DNA of 64,000 bases from CAYXZO01 sp964469505 (lineage in GTDB: Bacteria > Fidelibacterota > UBA8477 > JABMPR01). The first letter of the stretch is position 1. Every line of letters starts with the position of its first letter. Shown here piece by piece: positions 53,050 to 62,838 of the stretch. Location: NCBI GenBank assembly GCA_964469505.1, contig CAYXZO010000001.1, positions 85,154 to 149,153 of the forward strand, read 5' to 3'. The position numbers and the translations under genes were made by a program. Below the pieces are notes generated by a model that was given only the letters and a program-made list of their open reading frames with translations, searched no databases and was not told the origin of the DNA.

Positions 53050-54159
53050 TTATTGGGCAAAGACTGAGGTGCTCAAGGAATCGGGCACTAGCTTTACCGG
53101 AGCTCCTTCAGTGAGCAGATAATTACCCTTTACGATTACCGTGTCCCCTTCTCGGAGTCCGGACCGGATTTCTATCTGCCGTTCGGTAATCAGTCCCGGC
53201 TGAATTTCCACCAGGCGGGCCAGACCGTTGCGGTATACGAATACCTGCCGCTCATTAAGTACCGCCTCCCGGGGTAAAACCAGCGTGGCGGGGATGGTCT
53301 TTACCATAATTCCCACTTCACCGAATACGCCCGAGGTCAGCTTTCCATGGAAATTGGGGAAAATCACCTCCACGGAAAAAGTCTTGCTCAGGGGGTCCGC
53401 GGCTTGATTAACCGTAGTTACCCTACCTTCGGTTGAAACCAGTTGCCCATTAAGGCTCAAAATTGCCCTCTGCCCTTTTCGGATCGCCCCTATTTCCTGC
53501 TGGGGGACATACAGTTCCACTTTTATCTGGGATAGATCTTGCAACACGTATAAGGGCGCTCGGGCCGCGGCGGGATTGATTAAATCACCCTCCTCAAGGT
53601 TTTTCTGGGTGATGATCCCGTTGAAAGGCGCTGTGAGATAAGTTTTTTGCAGTTGTACTTCCAGTAGCGCTACCGCCGCCTGAGCCTGCTGCAACTGGGC
53701 TTTGGCGGCATCGAAACCCAGCCGGGCCTTGTCGTATTGCTGCTGGGACACAGCTTGATTTTTCAACAGAGTCTTGAGGCGTTTCAGGGTGGTTTCCGCA
53801 TCGCGGTAAGCCGCTTGAGCCGAAGCCAAACCGGCCCGGGCTTGCTGCAGTTGAAGATTCAGCGTGGTGTTCTCCATAATGGCCAGGGTATCCCCAGCTT
53901 GGACCGAATCACCGACATCTACTTTCAAGGCCGCAATCTTGCCCGGCATTTCTGGTAGAATGCGTACCTGCCGAATGGGTTCGAGAGTGCCGCCGTAAGT
54001 AAAGTAGCGTACCATCTCCTGCCTTTGTAATACCTGAACCATCACCGGCGCCTTTTCTAAAAGCAATCGGGTCCCGGCTTCTTTTTTGGGAGCAGTGCGT
54101 TGGCAAGCTGCGATGACCAACACAGAAGCAGTAAATATGGCAACTGACTTCGCTTTCAT
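53050..54159 (-). CDS. RND efflux membrane-fusion (periplasmic adaptor) lipoprotein
   Basis: 369 residues. Lipoprotein signal VLVIAACQ (Cys19). The layout is that of an HlyD/AcrA adaptor: EPIRQVRILPEMPGKIAALK, lipoyl-like VDVGDSVQAGDTLAIME, a long coiled-coil hairpin (LQLQQARAGLASAQAAYRDA to QQAQAAVALLEVQLQ), TYLTAPFNGIITQKNLEEGD and beta-barrel and membrane-proximal domains ending in LVPDSLSTSVFAQ. It joins the pump to TolC. ATGA overlap with the TolC gene. Confidence 0.93.
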   Translation of the reverse strand: MKAKSVAIFTASVLVIAACQRTAPKKEAGTRLLLEKAPVMVQVLQRQEMVRYFTYGGTLEPIRQVRILPEMPGKIAALKVDVGDSVQAGDTLAIMENTTLNLQLQQARAGLASAQAAYRDAETTLKRLKTLLKNQAVSQQQYDKARLGFDAAKAQLQQAQAAVALLEVQLQKTYLTAPFNGIITQKNLEEGDLINPAAARAPLYVLQDLSQIKVELYVPQQEIGAIRKGQRAILSLNGQLVSTEGRVTTVNQAADPLSKTFSVEVIFPNFHGKLTSGVFGEVGIMVKTIPATLVLPREAVLNERQVFVYRNGLARLVEIQPGLITERQIEIRSGLREGDTVIVKGNYLLTEGAPVKLVPDSLSTSVFAQ

Positions 54160-55496
54160 AACCGATTTCCTTCCGTTAAGAAATAACTTCTCAAATCCCG
54201 CCCCACCGCTTTGATGATGGAGAGATGGGCCAGCTCGTAGGTGAACAAGGCTTGCACCCGATTAGCTTTAGCGGTGGTGAGATTTACCTGGGCTTGTTGA
54301 ACCTGCAGGCTGGTGATGGTGCCTTCCTGGAACTGGACCCGGGCCAGTTGATAAGCTTCCATCGCCTGTTCCACCGTTTTTTCCTGGGAAACCAGAGTTT
54401 TGTGAGCTTCTTCTAGTTGCTGGTAGGCCTGTTCCACCTCCAGTTTTATCTGATCTTCCAAACTCTTACGACTCCATTCCAACTGCCGGTAGCGAGCCCT
54501 TGTCTGACGCAACTTGGTGAAGGTCTGCCCGCCACTGAACAGATTAAAGCGTAAGCCCACGGCAATCTGGTAGCTGTCATCCCATTTGGAATAGGGATCA
54601 GGGGCATTACCGAACTTGGAGTAGCTGGCCTGCAAAGCCAAAGAGGGTAAAAAGTCGGCTCGCACCAGCGCCATTTGGGCTTTTACCATGTCGCTGGCCA
54701 ATTCCAGGCGTTTGAGTTCCGGTCGTCTTTGGAGGGCCTCCCGCTTCAGAGCCGCGAGGTCATAATGATAAGGTCGGAAAACAAGGGTATCGGTTATTTC
54801 CAGCTGAACCGTATCGGGCAGAGCCAGGAGCGTGCGCAGGGTGGTCAAGGACATCCGTACCCGGTGTTCAGCTTGAATTTTCCGGGGCAACAGATTGGCC
54901 CGCTGTACTTCAGCCTGTAAAACCTCAAAACGGGAACTCATTCCCTGACGATTCAATTGCTGGGCCGTCAGGTAGAATTCGCTGGCGTTGGCATAGGCCT
55001 CCTCAGCCACCTGCAGAAAAGCTTGCGCCACCAGAACTCCGAGGTAGCTCTGGACCACCCGATATATGAATTCATTCTCCTGTAATTTTCGCTGCAAGCT
55101 GGTGCTGGCCAGATTCAACTTCGCCAGTTTCTGACCGTAGTACAACTTGCCGCCGGTGAATAGCGGTTGGGTGAAAGTGTAGTCGAGCTGATAATCATAG
55201 GTGAAATCCAGCTTGGTGGAGATGGTTTTGGTGGGATCCAAAAAGCTGGGCATGGTAATGGTGCGCAGCTTCTCATCGGTTATCCGGCTACCCTGGAGAT
55301 TGATCTGGGGCAGAAAATTAGCACGGGCTTGTTTCACCCCCCAGCGGGCCTCTTCCACCTGGGCGTTGGCTTGTTTTAACATCGGGTTGCGTTCCAGGGC
55401 CATCCGCACCGTGGTGGTTAAATCCAACCGCCAGGGGGAAGCAGCCAACGGCAAGGCTGTCACTAGCAATACGATCACTGAAATCAGCTTTCTCAT
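54156..55496 (-). CDS. TolC-family outer-membrane efflux channel
   Basis: 446 residues from the ATG at 55496 with signal peptide [21 protein letters not shown] frame 35 codons longer would run into the TetR gene and is rejected. The two OEP repeats are seen in [20 protein letters not shown]... and [20 protein letters not shown], each followed by long helices, with a shared [13 protein letters not shown] segment. Forms the trimeric exit duct of the pump. ATGA overlap with the TetR gene upstream. Confidence 0.93.
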   Translation of the reverse strand: MRKLISVIVLLVTALPLAASPWRLDLTTTVRMALERNPMLKQANAQVEEARWGVKQARANFLPQINLQGSRITDEKLRTITMPSFLDPTKTISTKLDFTYDYQLDYTFTQPLFTGGKLYYGQKLAKLNLASTSLQRKLQENEFIYRVVQSYLGVLVAQAFLQVAEEAYANASEFYLTAQQLNRQGMSSRFEVLQAEVQRANLLPRKIQAEHRVRMSLTTLRTLLALPDTVQLEITDTLVFRPYHYDLAALKREALQRRPELKRLELASDMVKAQMALVRADFLPSLALQASYSKFGNAPDPYSKWDDSYQIAVGLRFNLFSGGQTFTKLRQTRARYRQLEWSRKSLEDQIKLEVEQAYQQLEEAHKTLVSQEKTVEQAMEAYQLARVQFQEGTITSLQVQQAQVNLTTAKANRVQALFTYELAHLSIIKAVGRDLRSYFLTEGNRL

Positions 55497-56128
55497 TTGA
55501 TGATTCCTCCCCCGCTCAAGGCATTCAGCCCCGCTTGGAACAGTTGAATTATACCCTCGGCCTGATCCATCAGATCGCCGGTGGCGCCGTTTAGCAACCA
55601 ATAGACCGTATGGGTACTGACGGCGCCCAATAGGGATAGACTCAAGGTCTGGGGCGTGATGGCCGAAGGATTGGGATTGGGGAAATAGGGTTCCAGAGCC
55701 TGGCGCACCAGGTCAATGAGGGCCTGCTGCTTCTGTAGAAATACCTGGCGGTGTTTGCCTTCGAAGGTACGCCCCACCTTGGCCCTTTCCGACACCACCA
55801 ATCGGAAAAAGCGGTGGTTGCGCTGAATGAATTGGAGCTGGGTGTGAACAATCTCCCGCAGGGTACTGGGCATATCATGGGCTCGCTGAATCCGCTCCTG
55901 GAGTAGTTGTCTTTCCGTATCCATTTTTTCCGCCAGGAGGGAGAAAAACAGGTCCTGTTTGTTATTGAAGTAGAGGTATAAAGTCCCTTTGCTGAGATCG
56001 GCGGCGGCGGCCACCGCATCCATGGTGGCGGCGTGATAGCCTTCTTTAGCGAAGACCTTTTCCGCCGCGCGCAGAATGCTCGCCCGGCGCCGGGCTTTTT
56101 CTTTCTCTTTGCGTTCTTCGATCGTCAT
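55493..56128 (-). CDS. TetR-family repressor of the RND efflux operon
   Basis: 211 residues. The DNA-binding domain is canonical: [68 protein letters not shown] lies seven bases before the ATG. It is the first gene of the TetR-TolC-adaptor-pump operon, whose promoter contains a palindrome at 56161-56172, so autoregulation and drug-released repression are likely. Confidence 0.93.
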   Translation of the reverse strand: MTIEERKEKEKARRRASILRAAEKVFAKEGYHAATMDAVAAAADLSKGTLYLYFNNKQDLFFSLLAEKMDTERQLLQERIQRAHDMPSTLREIVHTQLQFIQRNHRFFRLVVSERAKVGRTFEGKHRQVFLQKQQALIDLVRQALEPYFPNPNPSAITPQTLSLSLLGAVSTHTVYWLLNGATGDLMDQAEGIIQLFQAGLNALSGGGIIK

Positions 56129-56153
56129 AAGCTTACTCCTTCCAACCGGCTGG

Positions 56154-56182
56154 TAATTAACTGACTAGTCAGTCAGATGCAA
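56154..56182 (-). promoter_or_regulatory. Promoter of the RND operon with an embedded operator
   Basis: On the minus strand TTGCAT, 17 bases, TAATTA. The spacer contains the perfect palindrome CTGACTAGTCAG (56161-56172) next to an extra TCAG half-site. A repressor there would block RNA polymerase. Confidence 0.7.
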
Positions 56183-56674
56183 ATGTTTTTTGCTGGTGTT
56201 ATAATAGGCTAAGACAACCGATTGCGGACCGGAGAACCAGGAACTTTGGAGTGCGGTCTCGACCGGTCAGGGCCACTTTATCTCAAGCCCTTTCGAAGCC
56301 CGTTAATTTTGCACGCTTCTGCGTCCTCTGCAGTAGTAAATGAAAATTTTCTCGCAAAGTGCGCAAAGTCCGCTAAGACTATTTCAAAGCACAAGGTTTT
56401 CTTGGTGTTCTCTGTGTCTTGGTGAGAGCACCTTCCAGGTTGACAGTCATAATCCCTATCGCTAAAAATTCAATAGCGCCGGATACATTGGCTTAAATGA
56501 ACCTTGGCGCACTTAGCGGCCTTTGCGAGAACCATTACAATCCACAACGACCAGTCGCGAGCAGCCCCATTTCAAGCGGGGTGTGACGCTTAACCCCGCC
56601 CCCGACGTCAACTTTTTTAAAAAAAGAATCAATTAATCTTGGAAAGTAAAAAGGGAGAAGTCCCCGGCAGGAAG
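56183..56674. other. Noncoding region with an inverted CGCAAAG repeat
   Basis: No gene is supported between the RND promoter and the LtaS-type gene. The 182-bp inverted repeat at 56350-56531 fills its centre. A run of A residues at about 56616-56626 lies before the LtaS-type stop codon and is a poor terminator candidate. Confidence 0.55.
56350..56531. repeat. 182-bp element bounded by inverted CGCAAAG/CTTTGCG arms
   Basis: TCTCGCAAAGTGCGC...CCGCTAAG (56350-56378) is inversely repeated, with a small deletion, as CTTAGCGGCCTTTGCGAGA (56512-56530). Between them lies the TTCTTGGTGTTCTCTGTGTC text common to a type of intergenic repeat seen in many bacterial genomes. No coding capacity. Confidence 0.7.
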
Positions 56675-58576
56675 CTACCACCCCGCCTTACGGAAATCCT
56701 TGAACTCCAGCGTTCGTCCGGAGAACAACAGCTCCTGCGTGACGCTGGTAAAAGCCAGCGCGTGACGGCGCAGGGATTCGTCACCCGGTGAGCATTCAAC
56801 CAGCTGCGGGGAGATGTGGGCGTAATCCCAGCAGGTGTAATCCCCAGTGGCCAGATTGAGTTCCACCCCTCTCCCATCCTCGATCCAGCCCAGCAAACCA
56901 TTGTCGAAGTAATCTGCGAAGAAAAGGGTGTCACTGAACAGCGACTTGCCGGTGAAAGCCGGCGCCCAGCGGCGATAATCGCCCGTAATCAGATCCAACA
57001 CCGTGGGGGCCACATCCCGCTGGGATAAAATTACCTCCCACTTACGGGGCGGCTGATGGGGCACTTTCAGGGCAAAGGGGACGAAATATTTCTCAAAGGC
57101 AGTGCCATTCACGGGTCCACAATGATCCGCCAGCACCACCAGGACCGTATTGGGGAAACGCGCTGAGACCGTTTGGATAAACTCACCGAAAGCCTTATCC
57201 GCCAGATACAAAGTATTCAGAAAGTTGTTCAACTTTTTGTCCGGACTGAATTCCCGCGTGATGAGTTCCGGGGGCAGGCGCACATCATGGGTGGTCAAAG
57301 TATTAATCGCCACCACGAAAGGCGTGGGCAGCTCCCCCATCTTCCCTAACGCGAAAGCGTATAAATCCTCATCGTACACCCCCCAGTAGTGCAACCCGTG
57401 GGGCCGCTCTTGGATGTCGCCCAGAGAATAGAGTTTCTGGAACCCTAATAGTTTAGAGAAATTGCCGGTACCGCCGGTGGCGGGCGGAGCTCCCATGAAG
57501 AAAACCGAGGTGTAGCCCAGGCGGTTAAGAACCTTGATCAGGCTGGGATATTCATTGAACTGGAGTGACGTTTTAGAAATGGTGCCGCCCAGGGGATTGG
57601 GCTGAGACGCCAGGGCGGCGAACAGGCCCTCCACCGTGCGATGCCCGCCGGCCAGCATCCCCCGGGGACGCCAGGTTCCCTTGAGCCAGGCATCGAAATT
57701 GGGCGTCACCTCCTGGGAATAGCCGTAACTGTGCAGATATTTAGCCGACCAACTTTCCAGAAAAACGAACACCAGGTTGTAGCGCTTGGGAGTAAAGGGT
57801 ACCAGCTTGCCCGGGGGATAAAGCTCCCTTACTGCCTGTTGGACCTGAGTGGAATCAATCTCCGGTAACGGCCGCGGTTCGGGTTTTTTACGATTGTGGG
57901 CCCAATAGTAAGCCATGGAGTAAAAGCCATTCAGGGCCAGCACGGTGCCATCCCGGCTGCCGATGGCCGAAGCCTGGTAGGGACTCAGCGGCATTTGGCC
58001 CCAGCCGCCCCTGAGAAACAGCACCGTGAGAACCATCAACAATAGCTGACTGGGCAGATAACTCCAGGTGAAGGGAACCACCAACAAACGGGGCGAGTTG
58101 AAGCGCCGATTCCAATGCACCAGTACCAGGACCAGTATCACTCCCAGGAGCAATAGACTACCGTACAACCCCCAGGCGTTACGCACCAGGCGCAGAAAAT
58201 CGGCTGCCAGGTCGTTGATTTCGTAAGTGACGTGCCGGCCGGTCTCCGCGTAGTACATGGCATCGGCCAGGTTGGTCAGGAGCACCGCACTATGGAAGAA
58301 AACGGTAGTCCCTAACAACCATTCCCGCTGCAGCGCTCCGATAGTCACCACCAAAGCCAAACCTGCAGCCACGGCTAAATCATACCGATATCCCCAAAAA
58401 ATGGCTTCAAATTGCTGTATGCGCGAGATGGTCTGGAAAGAGTCGGAATTGATCCACCAGAACAGGAACTTGGAAGCCAGGATGAGTAAGTACAGTTCTC
58501 CCAGCACTAAAAAGTAGTCCCAGAGGAGCTTGATGGGGGTGGAACGATTTGTGGGCGGGGAGAGTAGTGGGCTCAA
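56675..58576 (-). CDS. LtaS-type membrane sulfatase/phosphotransferase
   Basis: 633 residues. About five N-terminal membrane helices (about 20-200) precede a periplasmic sulfatase-fold domain of the lipoteichoic-acid-synthase/phosphoglycerol-transferase type: NLVFVFLESWSAKYLHSYGY (metal Glu), GMLAGGHRTVEGLFAALASQ (Thr nucleophile), NTLTTHDVRLPPEL and VLVVLADHCGPVNGT (Asp-His metal ligands). In Gram-negative bacteria such enzymes modify glycans or lipids with phosphoglycerol or phosphoethanolamine. It starts at a TTG (58576), the only plausible start. Substrate unknown. Confidence 0.85.
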   Translation of the reverse strand: MSPLLSPPTNRSTPIKLLWDYFLVLGELYLLILASKFLFWWINSDSFQTISRIQQFEAIFWGYRYDLAVAAGLALVVTIGALQREWLLGTTVFFHSAVLLTNLADAMYYAETGRHVTYEINDLAADFLRLVRNAWGLYGSLLLLGVILVLVLVHWNRRFNSPRLLVVPFTWSYLPSQLLLMVLTVLFLRGGWGQMPLSPYQASAIGSRDGTVLALNGFYSMAYYWAHNRKKPEPRPLPEIDSTQVQQAVRELYPPGKLVPFTPKRYNLVFVFLESWSAKYLHSYGYSQEVTPNFDAWLKGTWRPRGMLAGGHRTVEGLFAALASQPNPLGGTISKTSLQFNEYPSLIKVLNRLGYTSVFFMGAPPATGGTGNFSKLLGFQKLYSLGDIQERPHGLHYWGVYDEDLYAFALGKMGELPTPFVVAINTLTTHDVRLPPELITREFSPDKKLNNFLNTLYLADKAFGEFIQTVSARFPNTVLVVLADHCGPVNGTAFEKYFVPFALKVPHQPPRKWEVILSQRDVAPTVLDLITGDYRRWAPAFTGKSLFSDTLFFADYFDNGLLGWIEDGRGVELNLATGDYTCWDYAHISPQLVECSPGDESLRRHALAFTSVTQELLFSGRTLEFKDFRKAGW

Positions 58577-58620
58577 ATGTTCAATTCAAACCAAACTAAG
58601 ACCATTTCAGCGACGTAGAC

Positions 58621-59064
58621 TCACAAAGCTTCCAGTGCGGCCAGCACCGCGGCTCTCAATTCCGCGCCCCAGGTGGCAATCAGCAGTACCGCTCCGGCCA
58701 GCAAGAAACTCAACAGCACCGGCAACCAACCGGCCCGGGCCCATTGCTTTTTCTCCAGCCAGGCCCAGCCCCGGAGAAAGGTGACGCCGATGACAATCCA
58801 GGCCAGCAGATTCCCACTGGTGGTGTGACGCTCCAACGCACCCGATACCGCTGGCAACAGGGCTTCCTGCGATTGAAGAGCCGTTTCAGCAGCCTGGCCG
58901 CTCACTGCCGCGGCCAGAATGCCCACCGAGCCCAGAATCCACAAACCATAGGCCAGTTGCTGCCAACGGTCCTGCTTCCGGACGGCGCCATACAGTTCCA
59001 GCCAGGGCGCCAGTAACAGAAAGGCGATGGGAAAATGCACGAAAAAGGGGTGTAGCGTATCCAT
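58621..59064 (-). CDS. DUF2231 membrane protein
   Basis: 147 residues from the ATG at 59064; a start 31 codons earlier overlaps the neighbouring gene. MDTLHPFFVHFPIAFLLLAP carries the HP-x4-FPIA motif of DUF2231. Four hydrophobic segments are seen. The histidines after the first and before the third helix (RHTTSGNLLAW) resemble heme- or metal-ligand positions of DUF2231 proteins. Last gene of the envelope cluster. Function unknown. Confidence 0.85.
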   Translation of the reverse strand: MDTLHPFFVHFPIAFLLLAPWLELYGAVRKQDRWQQLAYGLWILGSVGILAAAVSGQAAETALQSQEALLPAVSGALERHTTSGNLLAWIVIGVTFLRGWAWLEKKQWARAGWLPVLLSFLLAGAVLLIATWGAELRAAVLAALEAL

Positions 59065-59083
59065 AGGTTGTATTATTCCTCGA

Positions 59084-60361
59084 TTATGGTCTAAAGGCAA
59101 GACGGAAAGTTTGTAATACCTGACGGTCGCTTTCTCGTTGAAGAAAAGCCACCACATGAAAGCGTGTACGTGGAGCGGAACTGTTAAACTCTAGATGGAA
59201 CTCAGTGACCAGCGAATCAGCCGTTACGCTGGCGTAAGATCTTTCTTCCAGGTCCCGCATAACTTGATGATGGATGGTTTCGCCGTTGCCGCCGTCATAT
59301 TCCACGCTGTCCTCTGTCACCACCGCTCGGATAGTGAAGTCATCCGGCCAGGTTACCTCGGGACTACGCTTGATACACAATTCCGCCCGCAAGGAATCAA
59401 CGCCCATTAGTTCCCATCCACCGTGGTCCAGGTAGAAATCGGCCCCGATCTGAGACTCACTACTCACGGCGTGGCCCCAGCCGGGATCATACTCGCCGCT
59501 CTGCAGATTACCGTCCACCAGCAAGGAAGGAGTCTGCACGATCTGGTAGTACATAATACGCTGATAACTGTCCCGGGTGTTGACCAGATACATGGGATCG
59601 TTGGGATCGGGCCAGTTGGTGTGATAGCGAATCAAAGCCAGATGCGGTTCAACTTCCGCCAGGGAATCCAGGTAAAACCCCGCTGGTGCGCAGGGGATAC
59701 AGCCGGCATTGGTGAAGACCTCCCCCAACACCAGGCGCCGCTCGCGCACCTCCAGCTCCAGGACCACCTGCCTCTTCTCCCCCTGGGGAAAATAGAAATA
59801 GAACCACCCCTGAAAGGTTCCCAGCCGCAGGGGTTTAAGAACCAACACATCCCTATGCCAGCTAAGTAGCTCCAGCGAGCCAATTAAGGAGGAGTCCATG
59901 ATGACCGAATCGGGTTCCGCGGCATCGGGTGGGAGAGTAGTTGAAAGATACAGGGTGTCCACCTCCAGGCGGTAAAGCTGGAAGTTGAAGGGAGCGTAAA
60001 CCTGGACGTCAATGGTCAAAGGGTAAGTGGCGTTTTCCGTCTGCAGCTCCAACAGCAAGCGGGTGGTGCCCTCCACCTTGGCTTCCAGGCGCAGGGAATC
60101 GGGGGCGGGGAAACTAACTTCTACTACGAAGGTATCACCTGAATCCCGCAACGTTACTCCGCTCAGGTTCTCACCAGGAGGTACGTAAGCGGTCAGCGGT
60201 AAGGTAATGGAAGTCCCCTGCCGTATCTGCCAGGAAGTTTGTACCGTGGGAGTGAATTGACTGGAGGTCCACAGCTCGCACTTTACCAGCAGCAGCACCA
60301 AAAGGGCGGTAGCTATAACCATTAATCGCGAACGCTGCCAGTGGGTTATCTCCCTACTCAT
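59084..60361 (-). CDS. Omp28-like lipoprotein with thioredoxin motif
   Basis: 425 residues. Lipoprotein-type N-terminus LLVLLLVKCEL (Cys28). Residues about 35-200 are beta-rich. From residue 210 a thioredoxin-like domain with VFTNAGCIPCAPAGFYLDSL (Cys221, Cys224), then HTNWPDPNDPMYLVNTRDSY and TPSLLVDGN, as in Omp28-related proteins. The C-terminus ends FRLAFRP. It is probably periplasmic-facing or surface-attached and could take part in disulfide chemistry. Neighbours are DUF2231, DUF6029-like and TlpA-like genes. Confidence 0.83.
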   Translation of the reverse strand: MSREITHWQRSRLMVIATALLVLLLVKCELWTSSQFTPTVQTSWQIRQGTSITLPLTAYVPPGENLSGVTLRDSGDTFVVEVSFPAPDSLRLEAKVEGTTRLLLELQTENATYPLTIDVQVYAPFNFQLYRLEVDTLYLSTTLPPDAAEPDSVIMDSSLIGSLELLSWHRDVLVLKPLRLGTFQGWFYFYFPQGEKRQVVLELEVRERRLVLGEVFTNAGCIPCAPAGFYLDSLAEVEPHLALIRYHTNWPDPNDPMYLVNTRDSYQRIMYYQIVQTPSLLVDGNLQSGEYDPGWGHAVSSESQIGADFYLDHGGWELMGVDSLRAELCIKRSPEVTWPDDFTIRAVVTEDSVEYDGGNGETIHHQVMRDLEERSYASVTADSLVTEFHLEFNSSAPRTRFHVVAFLQRESDRQVLQTFRLAFRP

Positions 60362-60477
60362 CGCCGTAAACCTATCCCTCGTTTGGGATTATCCAACTTC
60401 CACCCCGCAGTGTCTGGAATAACCGAAACCAGCGCCGGGAACGCGTTCCAGCCACAGTGCCCAAGGACATACTCTCC

Positions 60478-62235
60478 TCACCAGCGCAATTCTCCATTAA
60501 GCCGCCAGCCGTCGAAGGGATTGAGCAGCCGGCATACTCCTCCCGTGCAGCGCACCCCGCCTTTCTCGCTACCGTAGGACAAACCCAGTCGCCACCGAGC
60601 TCCCCGATGCCAGGTCAACTCGCCGCTGAGCCACCGGTGGCGGGGCCGCCCCTCGGCGTCGCGAAAGCTGTTGTCTGAGGTGTAATCGTAAACCAGGGCG
60701 AAGGACCATTCCTGGCGCCAGTCCACGGAAACTATCTGGTGCCAGGACCGGAACTCGGTACGGTCGCTGGACTCCGCTCCGTACGGTTGGAACCAGCGAC
60801 GGGCCAGTTGCAGTTCCGTAACGTTCCCCAGCACCCACACCGGACTAAGGTGCCAGGAGAGGTAGGCAGGAACCAGGGTGTAGTAGTTGGTGATTTCGGC
60901 GCTGACGGAGCCGCTGAGGACATTGCGGTTGTAGCCCGCCAGTAAACGGTATTGCAGGGCATCACTCAGCCATTCCAGTTCGGTGCTGGCTTCCAGGTAG
61001 GGGTTGTAGGCCGGGTGCAGCAGCGGCCACCAGCTACCGGCAAGACCAGAGGTCACCTGCGCCGTGTGGCGCCAATCGAAAAGCCCACTCACCACCGCCA
61101 GGTGGTTGCGCCAATGCCAGAAGGCACCCAGTTGCCGCTCCAGGCTTAATTCCAGCCCCACCTCTTCACCGTAATTGGTGGGATGGGTGACATTGGCCAG
61201 AAGCGAGATGTCCGGCTGCGATACGCCGGTGGGGCCGGCTTGCCAGGGGAAAGCTTTGTCGCTCTGCCGCAGCGGGTCTCGCAATTCTTCCGCGTCCTGG
61301 GGCCCCCAGCCGTACCGGTGGTAAGCAATGGCCGCCTCCCAATTGCCGGGAAACCATTCCCAGCGACCGTACAGCCCCGCGACTTCCCGCTCCGCCTTCC
61401 CCGGGAAAAACCACAGCACTCTACCACTGCCGGCATTAGTGGCGGTATCCTGAAGCACCACCCGAGCGTAGGGTGGTTGCAGGCGTTTCACACCGTAGCT
61501 TATTTCCAGGGAGGAATACCAATTCGCGCCGGACACATCCACGCTTACGCCTCCCCCCAGGAAGAACGCCTTCTGGGCCAGGGTATCGGGCACCAGACCT
61601 TGCCGCCAATCCAGCGTGTAGCTCCGGATGGGACTCTCGTAACGACTCCAGATGAGATAAGGCGCAACTCTGCCTAGGCCCCCGGCCAGGCTCCAGCCGT
61701 TCTCCAGGGCGGCCAGATCATAGCTTCCTTGCCCATCCGGCAGGCGGTAAGCGGAAGCGGGGGAATAAAACCTATAACTGGTTTTGCGCCCCACCAGCAA
61801 AGTGGCGTCCCACCGGTCGGAGGCGTGCCATTGCCAGCGCAGACCCACCGGCTGGTTATCGAAGTCCAGCACCCGTTCCTCGTATAGATTCAAGCCCACC
61901 CCCCGACCAAAAGTCTGGGCCAGATGTCCCAGGGTCAGGGAATACTGCTCGCCGTTGTAGGTCAATTGGAAACGACGCACACCGGTGAAGCTATAACCGA
62001 ATTCTGGTGGGCGGCTCAACTCCAGCTCGGCGAACAACTGCCAGGCCCGCCAGGCGCTATTGAACCCCACGTAGTTCTCAAAATAGTTGTACTCCTGGTC
62101 CGCTTGTTCTCCCCTACCCCAGCGGAATTGATAAGTCAGCTCCGGGCGCCATTCAGCCCTGAGGGATGTTCCGGTCAATGTCAGCCAGCAAATCAAGCCG
62201 ACAACGGCCAATCGTCTAAAGTCAAAGGAGCGCAT
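60478..62235 (-). CDS. DUF6029-like outer-membrane barrel protein
   Basis: 585 residues from the ATG at 62235, with signal peptide FRRLAVVGLICWLTLTGTSL. The sequence YSLTLGHLAQTFGRGVGLNL, YEERVLDFDNQPVGLRWQW resembles DUF6029 family proteins of FCB bacteria (xxFGRGLxLxLYExRxLxxDNxxxG). The remainder is a Tyr/Trp-rich barrel ending in RLNGELRW. No enzymatic motif. The start is about 97 bases after the TlpA-like gene in the same cluster. Confidence 0.7.
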   Translation of the reverse strand: MRSFDFRRLAVVGLICWLTLTGTSLRAEWRPELTYQFRWGRGEQADQEYNYFENYVGFNSAWRAWQLFAELELSRPPEFGYSFTGVRRFQLTYNGEQYSLTLGHLAQTFGRGVGLNLYEERVLDFDNQPVGLRWQWHASDRWDATLLVGRKTSYRFYSPASAYRLPDGQGSYDLAALENGWSLAGGLGRVAPYLIWSRYESPIRSYTLDWRQGLVPDTLAQKAFFLGGGVSVDVSGANWYSSLEISYGVKRLQPPYARVVLQDTATNAGSGRVLWFFPGKAEREVAGLYGRWEWFPGNWEAAIAYHRYGWGPQDAEELRDPLRQSDKAFPWQAGPTGVSQPDISLLANVTHPTNYGEEVGLELSLERQLGAFWHWRNHLAVVSGLFDWRHTAQVTSGLAGSWWPLLHPAYNPYLEASTELEWLSDALQYRLLAGYNRNVLSGSVSAEITNYYTLVPAYLSWHLSPVWVLGNVTELQLARRWFQPYGAESSDRTEFRSWHQIVSVDWRQEWSFALVYDYTSDNSFRDAEGRPRHRWLSGELTWHRGARWRLGLSYGSEKGGVRCTGGVCRLLNPFDGWRLNGELRW

Positions 62236-62331
62236 TAGAGCTCTTTTTCTATTCTTCAGAATTAAATCCGGCAGTAAATCCGTTAAAATCAACGTATCGA
62301 AACGGTCCAACCAGCCCAGGGCAAATGTGGT

Positions 62332-62838
62332 TTACTTTTGCTCCTCGGCGGAAGTAGGTAAGCCCAGCAGTTTCCGGATTTCCCGCTCCATGGTCTGCTC
62401 ATCCCCCGGAACATAGCCGCTATGTTCCCATACGATGGTCCCGGAGCTGTCAACCAGCACCGAATAGGGCACCAGTTGCAAGTGGAACCGAGAATTGAGG
62501 TTTTGGTCAGCGTCCCAGTAAACGGGATAAGCCACTCCCAGGTTCTTCAAAATCAGGCGCACCCGGGGCAAGGTACGGGCGTCGTCAATGGTAATGCCTA
62601 CCACCTGGAAGCCGTAACGGGCGTATGTGGTGTCCAGACGGTACAGTTCCGGCATTTCCTTGCGGCAGGGCACACAGAAAGTGGCCCAGAAATTCACCAG
62701 GGTGGGTTTGCCCGCAAGGACGCGTTGCATGGGAATGCGGCGACCGTGGAGATCCGCCACCAGCACCCGGGGAAAGGTACGCGGGCCGGCCAGCAAACTG
62801 GAGACCAGCAGCAGTACCAGCAGTAGTCTCTGCTTCAC
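62332..62838 (-). CDS. TlpA-like thioredoxin-family protein
   Basis: 168 residues with signal peptide MKQRLLLVLLLVSSLLAG. TLVNFWATFCVPCRKEMPEL is the active site (Cys55, Cys58), and VVGITIDDARTLPRVRLILK, then HLQLVPYSVLVDSSGTIV with its cis-proline is standard for TlpA/ResA thiol-disulfide reductases of the periplasm. ATGA overlap with the T9SS-type gene upstream. It could reduce cytochrome or Omp28-type cysteines. Confidence 0.92.
   Translation of the reverse strand: MKQRLLLVLLLVSSLLAGPRTFPRVLVADLHGRRIPMQRVLAGKPTLVNFWATFCVPCRKEMPELYRLDTTYARYGFQVVGITIDDARTLPRVRLILKNLGVAYPVYWDADQNLNSRFHLQLVPYSVLVDSSGTIVWEHSGYVPGDEQTMEREIRKLLGLPTSAEEQK

Noticed and set aside
4456..56590. Short similarity GCGTGGTGTGACG (about 4455) and GCGGGGTGTGACG (about 56575)
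   Set aside because: Only about 18 bases with mismatches; could be chance, and the surrounding sequence does not match.
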